NCBI GenBank assembly: GCA_030594205.1
Contig: JAUVFR010000006.1
Span: forward strand, 1-64,000
From: Methanobacteriota archaeon
GTDB taxonomy: Archaea; Thermoplasmatota; Thermoplasmata; RBG-16-68-12; JAJISG01
Length of the DNA: 64,000 nt
Reading direction: 5' to 3'
This document shows positions 28,115-38,642 of the stretch, piece by piece. Both the position numbers and the translations under genes were made by a program. The notes beneath the pieces are model-generated. The model ran no database searches. It was given only the letters and a program-made list of their open reading frames with translations, and was not told the origin of the DNA. Within the stretch, counting starts at the first letter, position 1. Each line of letters begins with the position of its first letter.

Positions 28115-28230
28115 TGTATAACATTAATGAACACTGACGCTCGTGAATATACATTTAGAGAGGGTCAGGCGCATCACCTAGGAACGGCGGGGTTATCTAG
28201 TCATGTACGACTTGGTTCATTGGTGTTTCC

Positions 28231-28731
28231 ATGTGGGGCAAGATTCGACGCTACTTCGAGAAGTTTCCGGCCCAGGCCCGCGTGGCGCAACGGATGCTCT
28301 CGTACGGTTTCCGAGTGAAGGGAGACCGCGTCTACTGCGGGGACGTGGCCGTGGCCGAGACGGCCCTCGGGCGCGCGGTCGGGGTGGATCGTCGTGTCGT
28401 ATCGGCCACCATCCGGACGATCCGGAAGTATCCGGAACTCTCTCGCATCTTTCGTCGTCTCCGGCCGGTGGCCCACCTCCGAGAAGTCGCACCCGTGATG
28501 GGGTGGGGGGCCATCGAGATTGTTCCGAACGACGCGCTGGTGCCAGGCATCCTCGCCGGGGTCTCCTCCATCATTGCGCGGGCCTCGATTAGCATTCGCC
28601 AGGTCATCGTCGATGATCCGGAGGTGGTGGACGAGCCGCGGGGTTTCATCATCACGGATGCCCCCGTCCCGAGCGAGCTTCTACCGGCCATGAAGGCGGT
28701 CGAGGGCGTGCAGGGCGTCGTCCTGTACTGA
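28231..28731 (+). CDS. Predicted regulator of amino acid metabolism, ACT domain-containing (COG2150-like)
   Basis: 166 aa; N-terminal HTH-like region (ETALGRAVGVDRRVVSATIRTI) and C-terminal ACT-like region. Confidence 0.75.
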   Translation: MWGKIRRYFEKFPAQARVAQRMLSYGFRVKGDRVYCGDVAVAETALGRAVGVDRRVVSATIRTIRKYPELSRIFRRLRPVAHLREVAPVMGWGAIEIVPNDALVPGILAGVSSIIARASISIRQVIVDDPEVVDEPRGFIITDAPVPSELLPAMKAVEGVQGVVLY

Positions 28732-28775
28732 GACTGAGCGGCCGTTTAGAGCGGGAGAGGATGTCCACGCATGGC

Positions 28776-29198
28776 TCAGCGAGGTCGCTGCGCCCCGCGA
28801 AGGACCACCTCCGTGCGCATGCACCGATCTTGAATGACCTTCAGCCCGGCCCGGCGGGCCTTCGCGGCGGCCTCCTCGTGCCGGATGCCAGACTGCATCC
28901 AGATGACGCGGGCCTCCGTCTCCAGCGCCTCGTCCACGATGCGGGGAACGTCGTCCGAGGGACGGAAGATCTCCACGATGTCGATGGGAAAGGGGATCTC
29001 CTCCAGCCGGGGGTACGCCTTCTCCCCCAAGACTTCGTCTGCAAAGGGATTCACGGGAACGATCCGGTAACCGTTCTCCTTAAGGAAACGAGGCACCGAG
29101 TGGGCGTCCTTCATCGGGTTCCGAGAGAGGCCAACGACGGCCACGATCTTGTATGTCCCCAGGATTTCCCCGATTTCGTCCACCTGGGAGGAGGTCAC
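28776..29198 (-). CDS. CoA-binding domain protein (YccU-like)
   Basis: VVGLSRNPMKDAHSVPRFLKENGYRIVPVNPFADEVLG...VIWMQSGIRHEEA. Confidence 0.92.
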   Translation of the reverse strand: MTSSQVDEIGEILGTYKIVAVVGLSRNPMKDAHSVPRFLKENGYRIVPVNPFADEVLGEKAYPRLEEIPFPIDIVEIFRPSDDVPRIVDEALETEARVIWMQSGIRHEEAAAKARRAGLKVIQDRCMRTEVVLRGAQRPR

Positions 29199-29262
29199 CG
29201 GTCATCAGACCGCCCTGCGGCTTCATATGCCTTACAGGTCCCGGCCTCACCTCGAGCCGGAG

Positions 29263-32200
29263 CTACCGGCGCCGCCACAGGAGGATTCCTACGACCAAGG
29301 CAACGATTACGACGCCTCCCAAGATGGCGGCGAGGATCAGGGGCGGGATCCCAAAGAGCCCAGGCGGCAACACAACGGTCACCGTGACCGTGTCCGTTCC
29401 TTCGTTCCCGGCCCCGTCCACGACCGTCAGAGTGACGGTGTACTCGCCAGGCGTACTGAATGCGTAAGTCGGGTTCACCGCGTAGAGCGTCACGCTGCCT
29501 CCGTCCTGGAAGGTCCAGGTGTAGTTGGTGACGCCGACGTTGTCGGAGGAGCCGGAACCGTCGAAGGTGACAACAGCTTCGACCTCGACGGTCTGGTCGG
29601 GGCCTGCATCGGCGGCCGGGGACGTTGTATCGAGTACGGTGACAGTCAGCGCATCGGTGGCTGTGTTGCCCGCCGCATCCACGATCGTCAGCGTGACGGT
29701 GTACGAACCGGGGTCACTGAAGGCATAGGTCGGGTCCACCGCGTAGAGCGTCACGCTGCCTCCGTCCTGGAAGGTCCAGGTGTAGTTGGTGACGCCGATG
29801 TTGTCGGAGGAGCCGGAACCGTCGAAGGTGACGAGCGTGTCCTCATTCACTGTCTGGTCGGGGCCTGCATCGGCGATGGGATCGGTAGCATCGCTGACCG
29901 TGATCGTCACGGTGTCGGCATCGGTGTTGGAATCAAAGTCCGTGACTGTCAGGGTCACGACGAAGACTCCCGGAGTCGCGAACATATACGATGGGGTTTC
30001 CCCGGTGAGCGTCTGGGCAGTGCCATCGGTGAAGGTCCACGTATGGTTGACAATCCCGACGTTGTCCGACGAGCTCGATCCATCGAACTGGACCAACGTA
30101 CCTTCATCCACCGTCTGATCCGGGCCTGCGTTGGCTACTGGGGGCTCGGTGTCGAGGGTGACGTTGACCCACATGGTATCCGAGTCGGTGTTCAGGGCGC
30201 CGTCGGCCACCTCAAGAGTCACCAAGTAATCCCCGCCTACGTTGAACGTGTAGGAGGGCATTTCCCCGTAGAGGGTCTCCGTACCGCTCGCCTGGAAGGT
30301 CCACGTGTAGTTGGTGATGCCGACGTTGTCGGAGGAGCCGGAGCCGTCGAAGGTGACCAACGTGCCTGGAGGCACGGGTTGATCCGGCCCTGCGTTTGCG
30401 CTGGGAGGCGCGTTATCGACGTCCAGGAACGTCCAGTTCTGCCCGTAGTTGTCCCCGTAGTCCCAGGCCTGAAGCCAGAGTCCGTGTGTCCCGCTCGGAA
30501 TCATATCGTCTCGGATGAAAGTCAGATTGACGATGGAGAACCAGCTCCCATACACCACGCTCATGCCGATGACGTTGTCGAAGTCGTCCAAGGTGTACAC
30601 CATAAAGCCGGTCCGGAATTCCCCGGTCGGATCTGCGGGAACGGGCTCCGGGGAACCGCCGAGTCCCATGAGCTCAAGGGCGCCCGTCGTCTGAGAGAAG
30701 AGGACCTGCGCCCCGACGGGAATCGGGCTGGAGGCGTTCCGGTACTCTCCAGACACGATATGCCATGGGAGCTGCATGCCGAAGAAGGACAGTGTGACCC
30801 ACTCCCGCCCGGAGGTGTTCCCCATTCTACCGGCAGCGACCTGCGCGTCCCAGGAGAGGGCAACATCCCATAGCCCGGGCGAGGTCTCGACGACTTGATA
30901 GTCCGTCTCGGGGAAGGTTGACAGGAGGGTGAAGTTCCGTTCGCCAGCAGTGGCATTGCGAAGGGCGAGCACCGACAGCGCGACGCGCTCTAGCCATGTT
31001 TCGTTGATGGTCGCGGTCACCAGGGCCGGGTTGTTCACACTCACATTCACGGCAGGGGCCGCACCGAAGGCCGTGACGTTCGGACTCGTAGTGTCGATAT
31101 CCAGGACCAAGTCGATCGAGAGGGTCTCCCCGCCCCCGATGGTGAAATTCGTGGAGTTGGTCCCATGGCCCATCGCGCGGGCGAAGAGAGTTAGGCTCGC
31201 CGGTACCACGTTCATGGCGTAGAACCCTGTCCCGTCCGTGAAGGTCTCGTTGAACCAAGCCCCGAAACCACTCGCCCGCACGCTCGCGCCAACGATCACG
31301 CCGATGGTGTCGTTCACATACCCCTGAACCGTGGCATTCTCGGGGAGATCCGGGTACATGGTGAAGTTGAACCAGTTCACACCGACCGCGAGAGTGAGAT
31401 CGGTCTCAAACAACTGGTAGCCGCCGACGGAGGCATCCATCTCGGTGGGACCGGAGCCGAAGTCGATCTCGTAGTACCCTGTGGCGTTGGAGTTGGATTG
31501 GGCGCTGAGGGGTTCCTGGCCCAGCTGGATGAAGACCCCACCCAGAGGCGCGCTTGTGATGACGTCCGTTACGAATCCCTTGAGGACGGCGTCCTCTGGG
31601 GCCAAGGTGAGGTTGACCCACAAGGTCTCGCCGTCGGCGATGGTGATGAACGTCATATTCAGCAGGTAACCCGACGCCTGGGCCCCCACGAACAAGGTAC
31701 CGACGATGGTCCGCATCTCGTAGTAACCGGACGCGTTGGTGGACGTGAAGTTGGAGGGACCCTCATCGAGATCGCCGACGAACACCTGTGCCCCGTCAAT
31801 GCCCAACGCCGTAGCTTCGTCGGTGATGTATCCCTTCACGGTCGCGGTTGTCGGCCTGAGCGTGAAGTTCTCCCAGCGGGTCTCGTTGACGCCAATGGAC
31901 ACCGATCGGCTGGCGGTGCCAAAGCCGTTGGCCGAAACACCCAACTCCCAGGAGCCTTGGAAGACGTTGATTGTGTAGTAGCCAGTCGCATTCGTGTTGG
32001 TGCTGTTGCCGAACCCCTGGACGCTGGCGAAGACGGTTGCGTTGTCGATGGGCGCCCCTGTGCCATTCACCGTGACGTAACCCTGGATCGTCGAGGTCTC
32101 CGGCGGGAACGGGTCCAGGGCCATGTCGACCCACACCGTCTCCCCGCTACCCACCGTGAATGTCGTCTGGTTTGGCAGGTAGCCCGCCGCTTCCGACTGC

Positions 32201-32769
32201 AGCATGTAATCGCCCGGGATGATCGCCATATCGTAGGCGCCCGATCCATCGATCTCGCTGAAGTTCACGTAGTCTGGCTCCATCGCCGGCGGAGTGAGCG
32301 CGAGCATCATGCCGTCGATGACCGGGTTTGAGGTCGTGCTGTCGGTCACGTTTCCACGGACTCGAGCGGTCTGAGCGGGAGCGGAGTCAAGGGAAACGTC
32401 CTTCACGGTATCCCCGGTGATCAGCAAAGACACTTCGAGGAAGAGGTAGTATTGGCCGTGGGCCACGGCGAAGAGGAAATCGCCGGCGGGCAGGGTCATG
32501 GTATAATTCCCGTTGGCGTCCGTGAGGGTCTCATTCAGATAGGCGACGGAATTACCCTCGACGTGGATGAGCGCGTCGGCGATGGGCCCCGAGGTGCTGT
32601 TGTCCGTCACCTGACCCGAGATGACAGGGTCTCCTGGGTCCGCAAGAACCGTCGGGGACGTGACGACGGCAAAGGCCGCCATGAACACGGCTCCGAAGAG
32701 AACGATCACGAGAAAGTGTACGCTTAGTCTACGAGTCTCAGCCGAGGATCCCATCCTGACTTCCTCCAA
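29263..32769 (-). CDS. Large cell-surface protein with carboxypeptidase-regulatory-like and PKD repeats, C-terminal TM anchor
   Basis: 1168 aa; N-terminal hydrophobic segment, repeated ATVKGYITDEATALGIDGA-type units, at least four PKD units (ANAGPDQ...FDGSGSSDNVGVTNYTWTF), C-terminal TM followed by WRRR. Confidence 0.9.
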   Translation of the reverse strand: MEEVRMGSSAETRRLSVHFLVIVLFGAVFMAAFAVVTSPTVLADPGDPVISGQVTDNSTSGPIADALIHVEGNSVAYLNETLTDANGNYTMTLPAGDFLFAVAHGQYYLFLEVSLLITGDTVKDVSLDSAPAQTARVRGNVTDSTTSNPVIDGMMLALTPPAMEPDYVNFSEIDGSGAYDMAIIPGDYMLQSEAAGYLPNQTTFTVGSGETVWVDMALDPFPPETSTIQGYVTVNGTGAPIDNATVFASVQGFGNSTNTNATGYYTINVFQGSWELGVSANGFGTASRSVSIGVNETRWENFTLRPTTATVKGYITDEATALGIDGAQVFVGDLDEGPSNFTSTNASGYYEMRTIVGTLFVGAQASGYLLNMTFITIADGETLWVNLTLAPEDAVLKGFVTDVITSAPLGGVFIQLGQEPLSAQSNSNATGYYEIDFGSGPTEMDASVGGYQLFETDLTLAVGVNWFNFTMYPDLPENATVQGYVNDTIGVIVGASVRASGFGAWFNETFTDGTGFYAMNVVPASLTLFARAMGHGTNSTNFTIGGGETLSIDLVLDIDTTSPNVTAFGAAPAVNVSVNNPALVTATINETWLERVALSVLALRNATAGERNFTLLSTFPETDYQVVETSPGLWDVALSWDAQVAAGRMGNTSGREWVTLSFFGMQLPWHIVSGEYRNASSPIPVGAQVLFSQTTGALELMGLGGSPEPVPADPTGEFRTGFMVYTLDDFDNVIGMSVVYGSWFSIVNLTFIRDDMIPSGTHGLWLQAWDYGDNYGQNWTFLDVDNAPPSANAGPDQPVPPGTLVTFDGSGSSDNVGITNYTWTFQASGTETLYGEMPSYTFNVGGDYLVTLEVADGALNTDSDTMWVNVTLDTEPPVANAGPDQTVDEGTLVQFDGSSSSDNVGIVNHTWTFTDGTAQTLTGETPSYMFATPGVFVVTLTVTDFDSNTDADTVTITVSDATDPIADAGPDQTVNEDTLVTFDGSGSSDNIGVTNYTWTFQDGGSVTLYAVDPTYAFSDPGSYTVTLTIVDAAGNTATDALTVTVLDTTSPAADAGPDQTVEVEAVVTFDGSGSSDNVGVTNYTWTFQDGGSVTLYAVNPTYAFSTPGEYTVTLTVVDGAGNEGTDTVTVTVVLPPGLFGIPPLILAAILGGVVIVALVVGILLWRRR
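29457..29850 (-). repeat. Near-identical tandem PKD-coding repeats
   Basis: The block GCGTAGAGCGTCACGCTGCCTCCGTCCTGGAAGGTCCAGGTGTAGTTGGTGACGCCGA...TGTCGGAGGAGCCGGAACCGTCGAAGGTGAC recurs about 260 bp apart. Confidence 0.85.
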
Positions 32770-32895
32770 GAATTACTCAGCCGCCCCTCAACGTCATCGG
32801 CTATTAAAGGTAGGCTATATACTCAGGCACAGGCAGGCTCCCCGGCCCCTCCCCTCGTTGGTGGATTTATGTACGCCGATAGCCCATAGTCCACC

Positions 32896-34308
32896 GTGAA
32901 GAGGCTCGCGACCCAGGCTGCCGAACGCGTGAAGCGGGCAGGCCATGTCGACGTCTTCAGCCACATCGATCCCGACGGGATCACGTCAGGAACCATCGCT
33001 TCCCAGGCCCTGGAGCGCCTGGGGATCGACCATGAGATGCACTTCCTGAAGAAGTTGGACTCCAGGGCTGTGGAGGAGATCAAGGACCGCAACCCGGAGG
33101 CGGTGTGGTTCACGGACTTGGGGAGCGGCCTTTTCCATCGCCTCGCCGACCTGAGTGGCGTGATCACGGACCACCACCTCCCCTCCGAGGTCGTCGTGCC
33201 CGGGGGAGATCGGGACGACCTCCGTGACTACATGACCCCTGACATGGTTCACGTCAACCCCCACTTGGTGGGCATCGACGGAACCAGCGAGCTCAGCAGC
33301 TCGGGAACCGCGTACCTGGTGGCCCGGGCGCTGAGTCGGGAGAACCAGGACCTGGCCGCCCTCGGGGCGGTCGGAGCGGTCGGCGACTTGCAGGATCGGG
33401 CCCAGGGCCGCCTGGTGGGGGCCAATCGGGAGGTGGTGGGTGACGGCGAGCGATCCGGCGTCCTCCAGGTCATCCGCGACCTGCGCCTCTTCGGACGGGA
33501 GACGCGTCCCGTGTTCCGGCTCCTCCAGTATGCGCACGATCCCCCGCTCCCCCATCTGACGGAGGACGCGGAGGCCTGCATCGTGTTCTTCCTCGAACTG
33601 GGCATCGACCTCAAAGGCGAGGGCGGATGGCGTAGGTGGATCGACCTGGAGGCGGAGGAGAAGCGTACGGTCGTCTCCGAGCTGGTCATGTCCCTCCTCC
33701 AGAAGGGGTACGGCCACGCCCAGGCCCGCCGGCTCACCGGGGAGGTCTACCTCCTCCCGCGCGAAGAAGAGGGAACTCCCCTTCACGACGCGAAGGAGTT
33801 CGCCACACTCCTTAACGCGTGTGGCCGGTACGAGGCGGGGGAGGTAGGCTACCTCGTCTGCCGAGGCGACCGCGGGGAAGCGTACAAGCAGGCCCTCGGC
33901 CTCCTGAAGGGGCACCGGCGGCACATCGTGACCTCCTTGGACGTCGTGGACGATGTGGGCGTGGAGAGCCTGGACCACATCCAATGGTTCCACGGCGGGG
34001 ACCGAATCAAGGACACGGTGGTGGGGATTGCCGCCGGGATGGTGCTCGGCTCGGGTTCCGTCAAGCAGGACATGCCCCTCTTCGCGTTCGCCCAAGCAGA
34101 GGATGGGGTCAAGGTCAGTGCCCGCGCATCTCAGCGTCTGTTGCAGCGAGGGCTCAACCTCGCGGTGGTGGTGCGTGAGGCGGCGGCGAAGGTCGGAGGA
34201 GAGGGAGGGGGCCATGCCGTGGCCGCGGGCGCGACCATCCCGCCAGGCACGGAAGACGAGTTCCTGCGGATCGCGGACGGAATGGTCGGCGTCCAGCTGC
34301 AGGCCTGA
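32896..34308 (+). CDS. DHH-family RecJ-like exonuclease
   Basis: VDVFSHIDPDGITSG, VWFTDLGSG, ITDHHLP and C-terminal GGHAVAAGATIP motifs. Confidence 0.88.
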   Translation: MKRLATQAAERVKRAGHVDVFSHIDPDGITSGTIASQALERLGIDHEMHFLKKLDSRAVEEIKDRNPEAVWFTDLGSGLFHRLADLSGVITDHHLPSEVVVPGGDRDDLRDYMTPDMVHVNPHLVGIDGTSELSSSGTAYLVARALSRENQDLAALGAVGAVGDLQDRAQGRLVGANREVVGDGERSGVLQVIRDLRLFGRETRPVFRLLQYAHDPPLPHLTEDAEACIVFFLELGIDLKGEGGWRRWIDLEAEEKRTVVSELVMSLLQKGYGHAQARRLTGEVYLLPREEEGTPLHDAKEFATLLNACGRYEAGEVGYLVCRGDRGEAYKQALGLLKGHRRHIVTSLDVVDDVGVESLDHIQWFHGGDRIKDTVVGIAAGMVLGSGSVKQDMPLFAFAQAEDGVKVSARASQRLLQRGLNLAVVVREAAAKVGGEGGGHAVAAGATIPPGTEDEFLRIADGMVGVQLQA

Positions 34309-34402
34309 GGCCCGTGCCCTTGGTCCCTCAGATGCCCCCCTAGGATCCCGACGCCTCTGCCCCCTGAGAGATGATTAATAAAGCTGCCCCTTAGTCGAAG
34401 GG

Positions 34403-37081
34403 ATGCCCAGCGAGTATGAGCTCGCCTTCTTCGGGGAGAATGGCTTCACCCGCGAGGTCTGCCCAAGCTGCGGGCGGCCCTATTGGTCTCAAGGTGCTCA
34501 CTCGACGTGCGGCGAGACGCCGTGCCAAGAATACGAGTTCATCGGGCACTCCCCCATGAAGAGGGAGCTCGAGCTCCCGGCGATGCGAGAGACGTTTCTC
34601 CGCTTTTTCGAGAACGAGGGCCACCCGCGGATCAGACGCTACCCCGTGGTGGCCCGTTGGCGCAACGACGTCTTCTACACCCAGGCCTCCATTTACCCCT
34701 TCCAACCCTGGGTCATCGAAGGCCTGGCGGAGCCGCCTGCGAACCCCCTCGGCATCTCTCAGCCGTGCGTCCGTTTCAACGACCTGGATAACGTCGGCAA
34801 GACGGGTCAGCACTTCTCGCTCTTCGAGATGATGGCCCACCACGCCTTCAACGCCCCCAAGCGTGTCTACTTTAAGGAGCGAACCACAGAACTTTGCCAT
34901 CGGTTCCTCACCGAGGAGCTGGGCATCGAGGCTCCAAGCCTCCGATACGCGGAGTCTTGGTGGGCGGGAGGGGGGTACAGCGGCCCGTCCTTTGAGGTGA
35001 CCGTAAGCGGGGCCGAGGTGGCCACCCTGGTCTTTATGATGTTCCGGGGGGAAGAGAAGGGTGGCGAGCCCCTCAAGGGCCCCGTGGTGGACACGGGCTA
35101 CGGGCTGGAGCGATTGACCTGGGTGTCCAAAGGATCCCCGAGCGCCTACGAAGCGGTCTTCGGGGACGTGCTTGAGACCCTCAAAGGGGACGCGGGCATC
35201 CAAACCGACGAACGGGTCCTGGCGGAGTACAGCAAGGTAGCAGGGGGAATGAGCATTGAGACCCACGGTGACGTGCGTCGCCTTCGGTCGGATGTCGCGA
35301 ATCGGCTGGGCCTCGGGGTGGAAGAACTGACGGCCTACACCCTGCCGCTGGAGTACGTGTACGCCCTCACCGATCACGCGCGAGCGCTGGCCTTCGTGTT
35401 GGGAGACGGCGTCGTTCCCTCGAACATGAAAGAGGGGTATTTCGCGCGACTCCTCGTGCGGCGTTCGCTCCGCGCGCTGGATCGGCTCGAAATCGATCGA
35501 GACTTGTCCGACATCCTCTCCCTCCAGATTGGCCATTTCGCGAAGGACTTCCCCGAACTCCGGGAGTGGGAGGAGGAGATCCTCAAGCTGGCGGAGGTGG
35601 AGGCCGCCAAGTACGTCCAGACGCTGAAGCGGGGCCGACGGATCGTCCGGGATCGTGAAGCTGGCCTCTCGAAGGGGAAGAGTCTCTCGACGGAGGACCT
35701 GGTGGAGTTGTATGACTCCCACGGCCTGGTCCCCGAGGTCGTCCAGGAGTTCGCCAAAGGGAAGGTCGAGGTCCCGGATGACTTCTTTACCCAAGTTGCC
35801 GATCGCCATCTCGAAGTCGCGGAGGAGCGGCGGGAAGGAGCGACCTCCCCGCCCGACTTCCCCCCCACACGCCTTCGTTATTACGAGGATCCAAAACGCT
35901 TCGTCTTTGAGGCCACCTTCCTGGGAACCTCCGAGGGCGGCGTGGTCCTCGATGAGACCTACTTCTATCCCGAAGGGGGGGGGCAGGAGCCGGACCATGG
36001 GACCATCGGGGAGGTCCCCGTGAACGACGTCCAACTCGTGGGGGGCGTGGCCGTCCATATGGTGCCGGGGAAGGTCTCGTGGAAGAAGGGGGACCGAGTG
36101 GAAGGTCACATCGACGAGGGGCGTCGCATGCGCCTTCTGCGACACCACACCGCCACCCACCTCGTCAACGGGGCCGCACGTCAGGTCCTCGGGCGTCACG
36201 TGTGGCAGACGGGAGCGCACAAGTCGGAGGATCGCGCGACCCTGGACATCACCCACTATCAGGGCCTCACGAGGCGGGAAGTCCAGGCTATCGAGACGCT
36301 GGCGAACCGGATCGTCCTCGAGGACCGTCCGGTCCATCAGCACTTCGTCCCGCGGGAGGAGGCCGAGGCTCACCATGGATTCATCCTCTACCAGGGGGGT
36401 TCCATCCCCGGGAGGGACATCCGGGTCGTGGACGTGGAGGACTTCGACGTCGAAGGGTGTGGCGGGACTCACGCCCTTCATACCGGCGAGGTGGGGCTAA
36501 TCAAGATCTACCGAAGCCGACGGATTCAGGATGGTGTCGTCCGGCTGGAGTTCGTTGCCGGGGAGGCGGCGTTGGACCGCTTCCGGCAGCGGGAGCGAAC
36601 GCTCGAAGAGGCCAGCGAGATCCTCCGCACAAAGCCCGACGAGCTTCCCACCGCGGCAGACCGACTGGTGACCGCAAACAGGGAGCTCTCCGCGAAGGTC
36701 GAGCGTGCCGAAAGGCAGGCTTTCGCCCAGGAAGTGGAGGAGCTTCTCGCGGGGGCGGAGGACGTGGGAGGAACCCGGCTCGTGATCCACCTACGGATGG
36801 GGAGCAGTAAGGATCTCGTTGCCCTGGCCCAGGGGCTTCTGCGGGGACCCGGGGTCGTCGGGATCCTGGGTTCGCGAGATGGGACGGCCAGCATCCTCAT
36901 CGGCCGGAGCGACGACGTATCTCTGGACGCCCGAGAGGCCATCGAGACGGCTGCCGAACTTCTAGGAGGGAGGGGCGGCGGGAAACCTGATCTCGCCCAG
37001 GGGGGAGGCCCGCAGGCGGACCGTTTGGAGGAAGCCCTTGCCGAAGCAGAAGCCCGGGTTCGGGCGCTCCTGAGAGGTTGA
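34403..37081 (+). CDS. alaS: Alanyl-tRNA synthetase
   Basis: 892 aa archaeal AlaRS; editing-domain motifs HHTATHLVNGAARQVLG and VEGCGGTH. Confidence 0.97.
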   Translation: MPSEYELAFFGENGFTREVCPSCGRPYWSQGAHSTCGETPCQEYEFIGHSPMKRELELPAMRETFLRFFENEGHPRIRRYPVVARWRNDVFYTQASIYPFQPWVIEGLAEPPANPLGISQPCVRFNDLDNVGKTGQHFSLFEMMAHHAFNAPKRVYFKERTTELCHRFLTEELGIEAPSLRYAESWWAGGGYSGPSFEVTVSGAEVATLVFMMFRGEEKGGEPLKGPVVDTGYGLERLTWVSKGSPSAYEAVFGDVLETLKGDAGIQTDERVLAEYSKVAGGMSIETHGDVRRLRSDVANRLGLGVEELTAYTLPLEYVYALTDHARALAFVLGDGVVPSNMKEGYFARLLVRRSLRALDRLEIDRDLSDILSLQIGHFAKDFPELREWEEEILKLAEVEAAKYVQTLKRGRRIVRDREAGLSKGKSLSTEDLVELYDSHGLVPEVVQEFAKGKVEVPDDFFTQVADRHLEVAEERREGATSPPDFPPTRLRYYEDPKRFVFEATFLGTSEGGVVLDETYFYPEGGGQEPDHGTIGEVPVNDVQLVGGVAVHMVPGKVSWKKGDRVEGHIDEGRRMRLLRHHTATHLVNGAARQVLGRHVWQTGAHKSEDRATLDITHYQGLTRREVQAIETLANRIVLEDRPVHQHFVPREEAEAHHGFILYQGGSIPGRDIRVVDVEDFDVEGCGGTHALHTGEVGLIKIYRSRRIQDGVVRLEFVAGEAALDRFRQRERTLEEASEILRTKPDELPTAADRLVTANRELSAKVERAERQAFAQEVEELLAGAEDVGGTRLVIHLRMGSSKDLVALAQGLLRGPGVVGILGSRDGTASILIGRSDDVSLDAREAIETAAELLGGRGGGKPDLAQGGGPQADRLEEALAEAEARVRALLRG

Positions 37082-37157
37082 GGGTTCGCCCGTGAATCTC
37101 GGCCCTGAAAGTCTCCGCCATGCCTTTTAATACGGGCCTTTCCGTAGAGCGGCCAGG

Positions 37158-38642
37158 ATGGAGTCCCTGGCTGACGAGGTCGAAGAAGTCAGGGCCCTCG
37201 TAGGTCGCCATTTCGCCATTTACGACATCCGGGTTCGGCCTGAGGCCATCGCCGTTTTCGTCCGCGCGGAAGCCCCGCAGCTCGACGAGCGGTTCGAGGC
37301 CTTGCGCCTCGAGATGCGAGGGGGGAAGTACCTCCCCTTGCTCCGCCTCGAAGGCGGCGAACACATCCTCTACGTTCAGCGGAGTCCCCCCCGCCGGTTT
37401 CGTGGAATCTGGCTGAACGTCGTCTTGTTGGCGGCGACTCTGGCAACGACCCTCATCGCCGGGATGATCCACTGGGCGGGTTACAACAGGTCGGAGGACA
37501 TTCTCACGCTCTCTAACGCCCTCTTCGGCGGCCTATTCTTCACGCTCCCCCTCATGGCAATCCTCGGAACGCATGAGATGGGGCATTTCATTATGGCACG
37601 CCGACACAAGGTCGCCGCCTCCCTGCCCTTCTTCATCCCCGCCCCGCCCCCGGTTATCTTCGGAACCTTTGGTGCCCTTATCAGCATGCGGGAGCCCATC
37701 CCGAACAAGAAGGCCCTCATGGACATCGGGATGTCGGGTCCCCTCCTCGGACTGGCCGTGGCGCTGCCCGTCACCCTCCTGGGTCTCTACCTCAACGCTC
37801 TCGATCCACCACTGGCAGGGACGAACGTTGGCGGCCAGGCTGTCGTCAACCTCCCGATCCTCTACCAGGCCATGCTCTTCGCCATCCCGATCCCGGACAA
37901 CGCCCTCCTTCACCCCACGGCCTTCGCAGGATGGGTCGGCTTTCTGGTCACGGGACTCAACCTTCTCCCCGCGGGCCAGCTCGATGGGGGCCACGTCGCG
38001 AGGGCTCTCCTTGGGGACAAAGCCAAGTATCTGAGCTACGCGGCCTTCGCCATCCTGCTCGCCCTCGGCTTCGTGTTCTTCTTCTCCTGGATCATCCTGG
38101 CTTTTCTGGTCCTCTTCCTCGGCCTCCGCCACCCCCCGCCCCTGAACGACATCACGCGCCTGGACGTCGGCCGCAAACTCGCGGGCGTTGGGGTATTTGT
38201 CCTCCTGATTTTGTCCCTCCACTGGATACCCCTCCAGGAGATTCCCGTCGACGTGGCGGCGCAGTTCCGCGACCCCGCCGACCCCCTGGTAGCCATCGAG
38301 GAGGACAACGTGACGCTGACAAACTTCACCGCGAACTACACCTTCATCCTGACCATCACGGGGAACGTCCGCACCGTGGTCGAGCTGAGCTTCGGCAGCT
38401 CCATCGAGAATCTGCCTGACTGGGAGATTCTTTTCACCAGCGTGGATAACATGGAGATACGCGGGGAGAACGCCACCGTGATCCTGGATGCGTCGCGTTC
38501 CGCGGTGGGAACGATACTCATCCGTGCACCCATCTTTGTTCCCCCCGGGGCCACCCGGTTCCTCGAGATCGTGGGGGACCTCCGGTCGGAGGCCTTCGGC
38601 GGTCGGGCGCAGGCCACGTTGTCCCTCAGGATCGATCTCTAG
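37158..38642 (+). CDS. Site-2 protease (M50) family membrane metalloprotease
   Basis: GTHEMGHFIMARRHKV (HExxH) and LNLLPAGQLDGGHVARALLG (LDG) motifs; multi-TM. Confidence 0.94.
   Translation: MESLADEVEEVRALVGRHFAIYDIRVRPEAIAVFVRAEAPQLDERFEALRLEMRGGKYLPLLRLEGGEHILYVQRSPPRRFRGIWLNVVLLAATLATTLIAGMIHWAGYNRSEDILTLSNALFGGLFFTLPLMAILGTHEMGHFIMARRHKVAASLPFFIPAPPPVIFGTFGALISMREPIPNKKALMDIGMSGPLLGLAVALPVTLLGLYLNALDPPLAGTNVGGQAVVNLPILYQAMLFAIPIPDNALLHPTAFAGWVGFLVTGLNLLPAGQLDGGHVARALLGDKAKYLSYAAFAILLALGFVFFFSWIILAFLVLFLGLRHPPPLNDITRLDVGRKLAGVGVFVLLILSLHWIPLQEIPVDVAAQFRDPADPLVAIEEDNVTLTNFTANYTFILTITGNVRTVVELSFGSSIENLPDWEILFTSVDNMEIRGENATVILDASRSAVGTILIRAPIFVPPGATRFLEIVGDLRSEAFGGRAQATLSLRIDL

Noticed and set aside
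29149-30873. 574-aa plus-strand ORF antisense to the PKD protein
   Set aside because: Repetitive only because the PKD coding repeats are repetitive; no own features.
34391-36481. 696-aa minus-strand ORF antisense to alaS
   Set aside because: Antisense shadow ORF; the coding strand is AlaRS with intact motifs.
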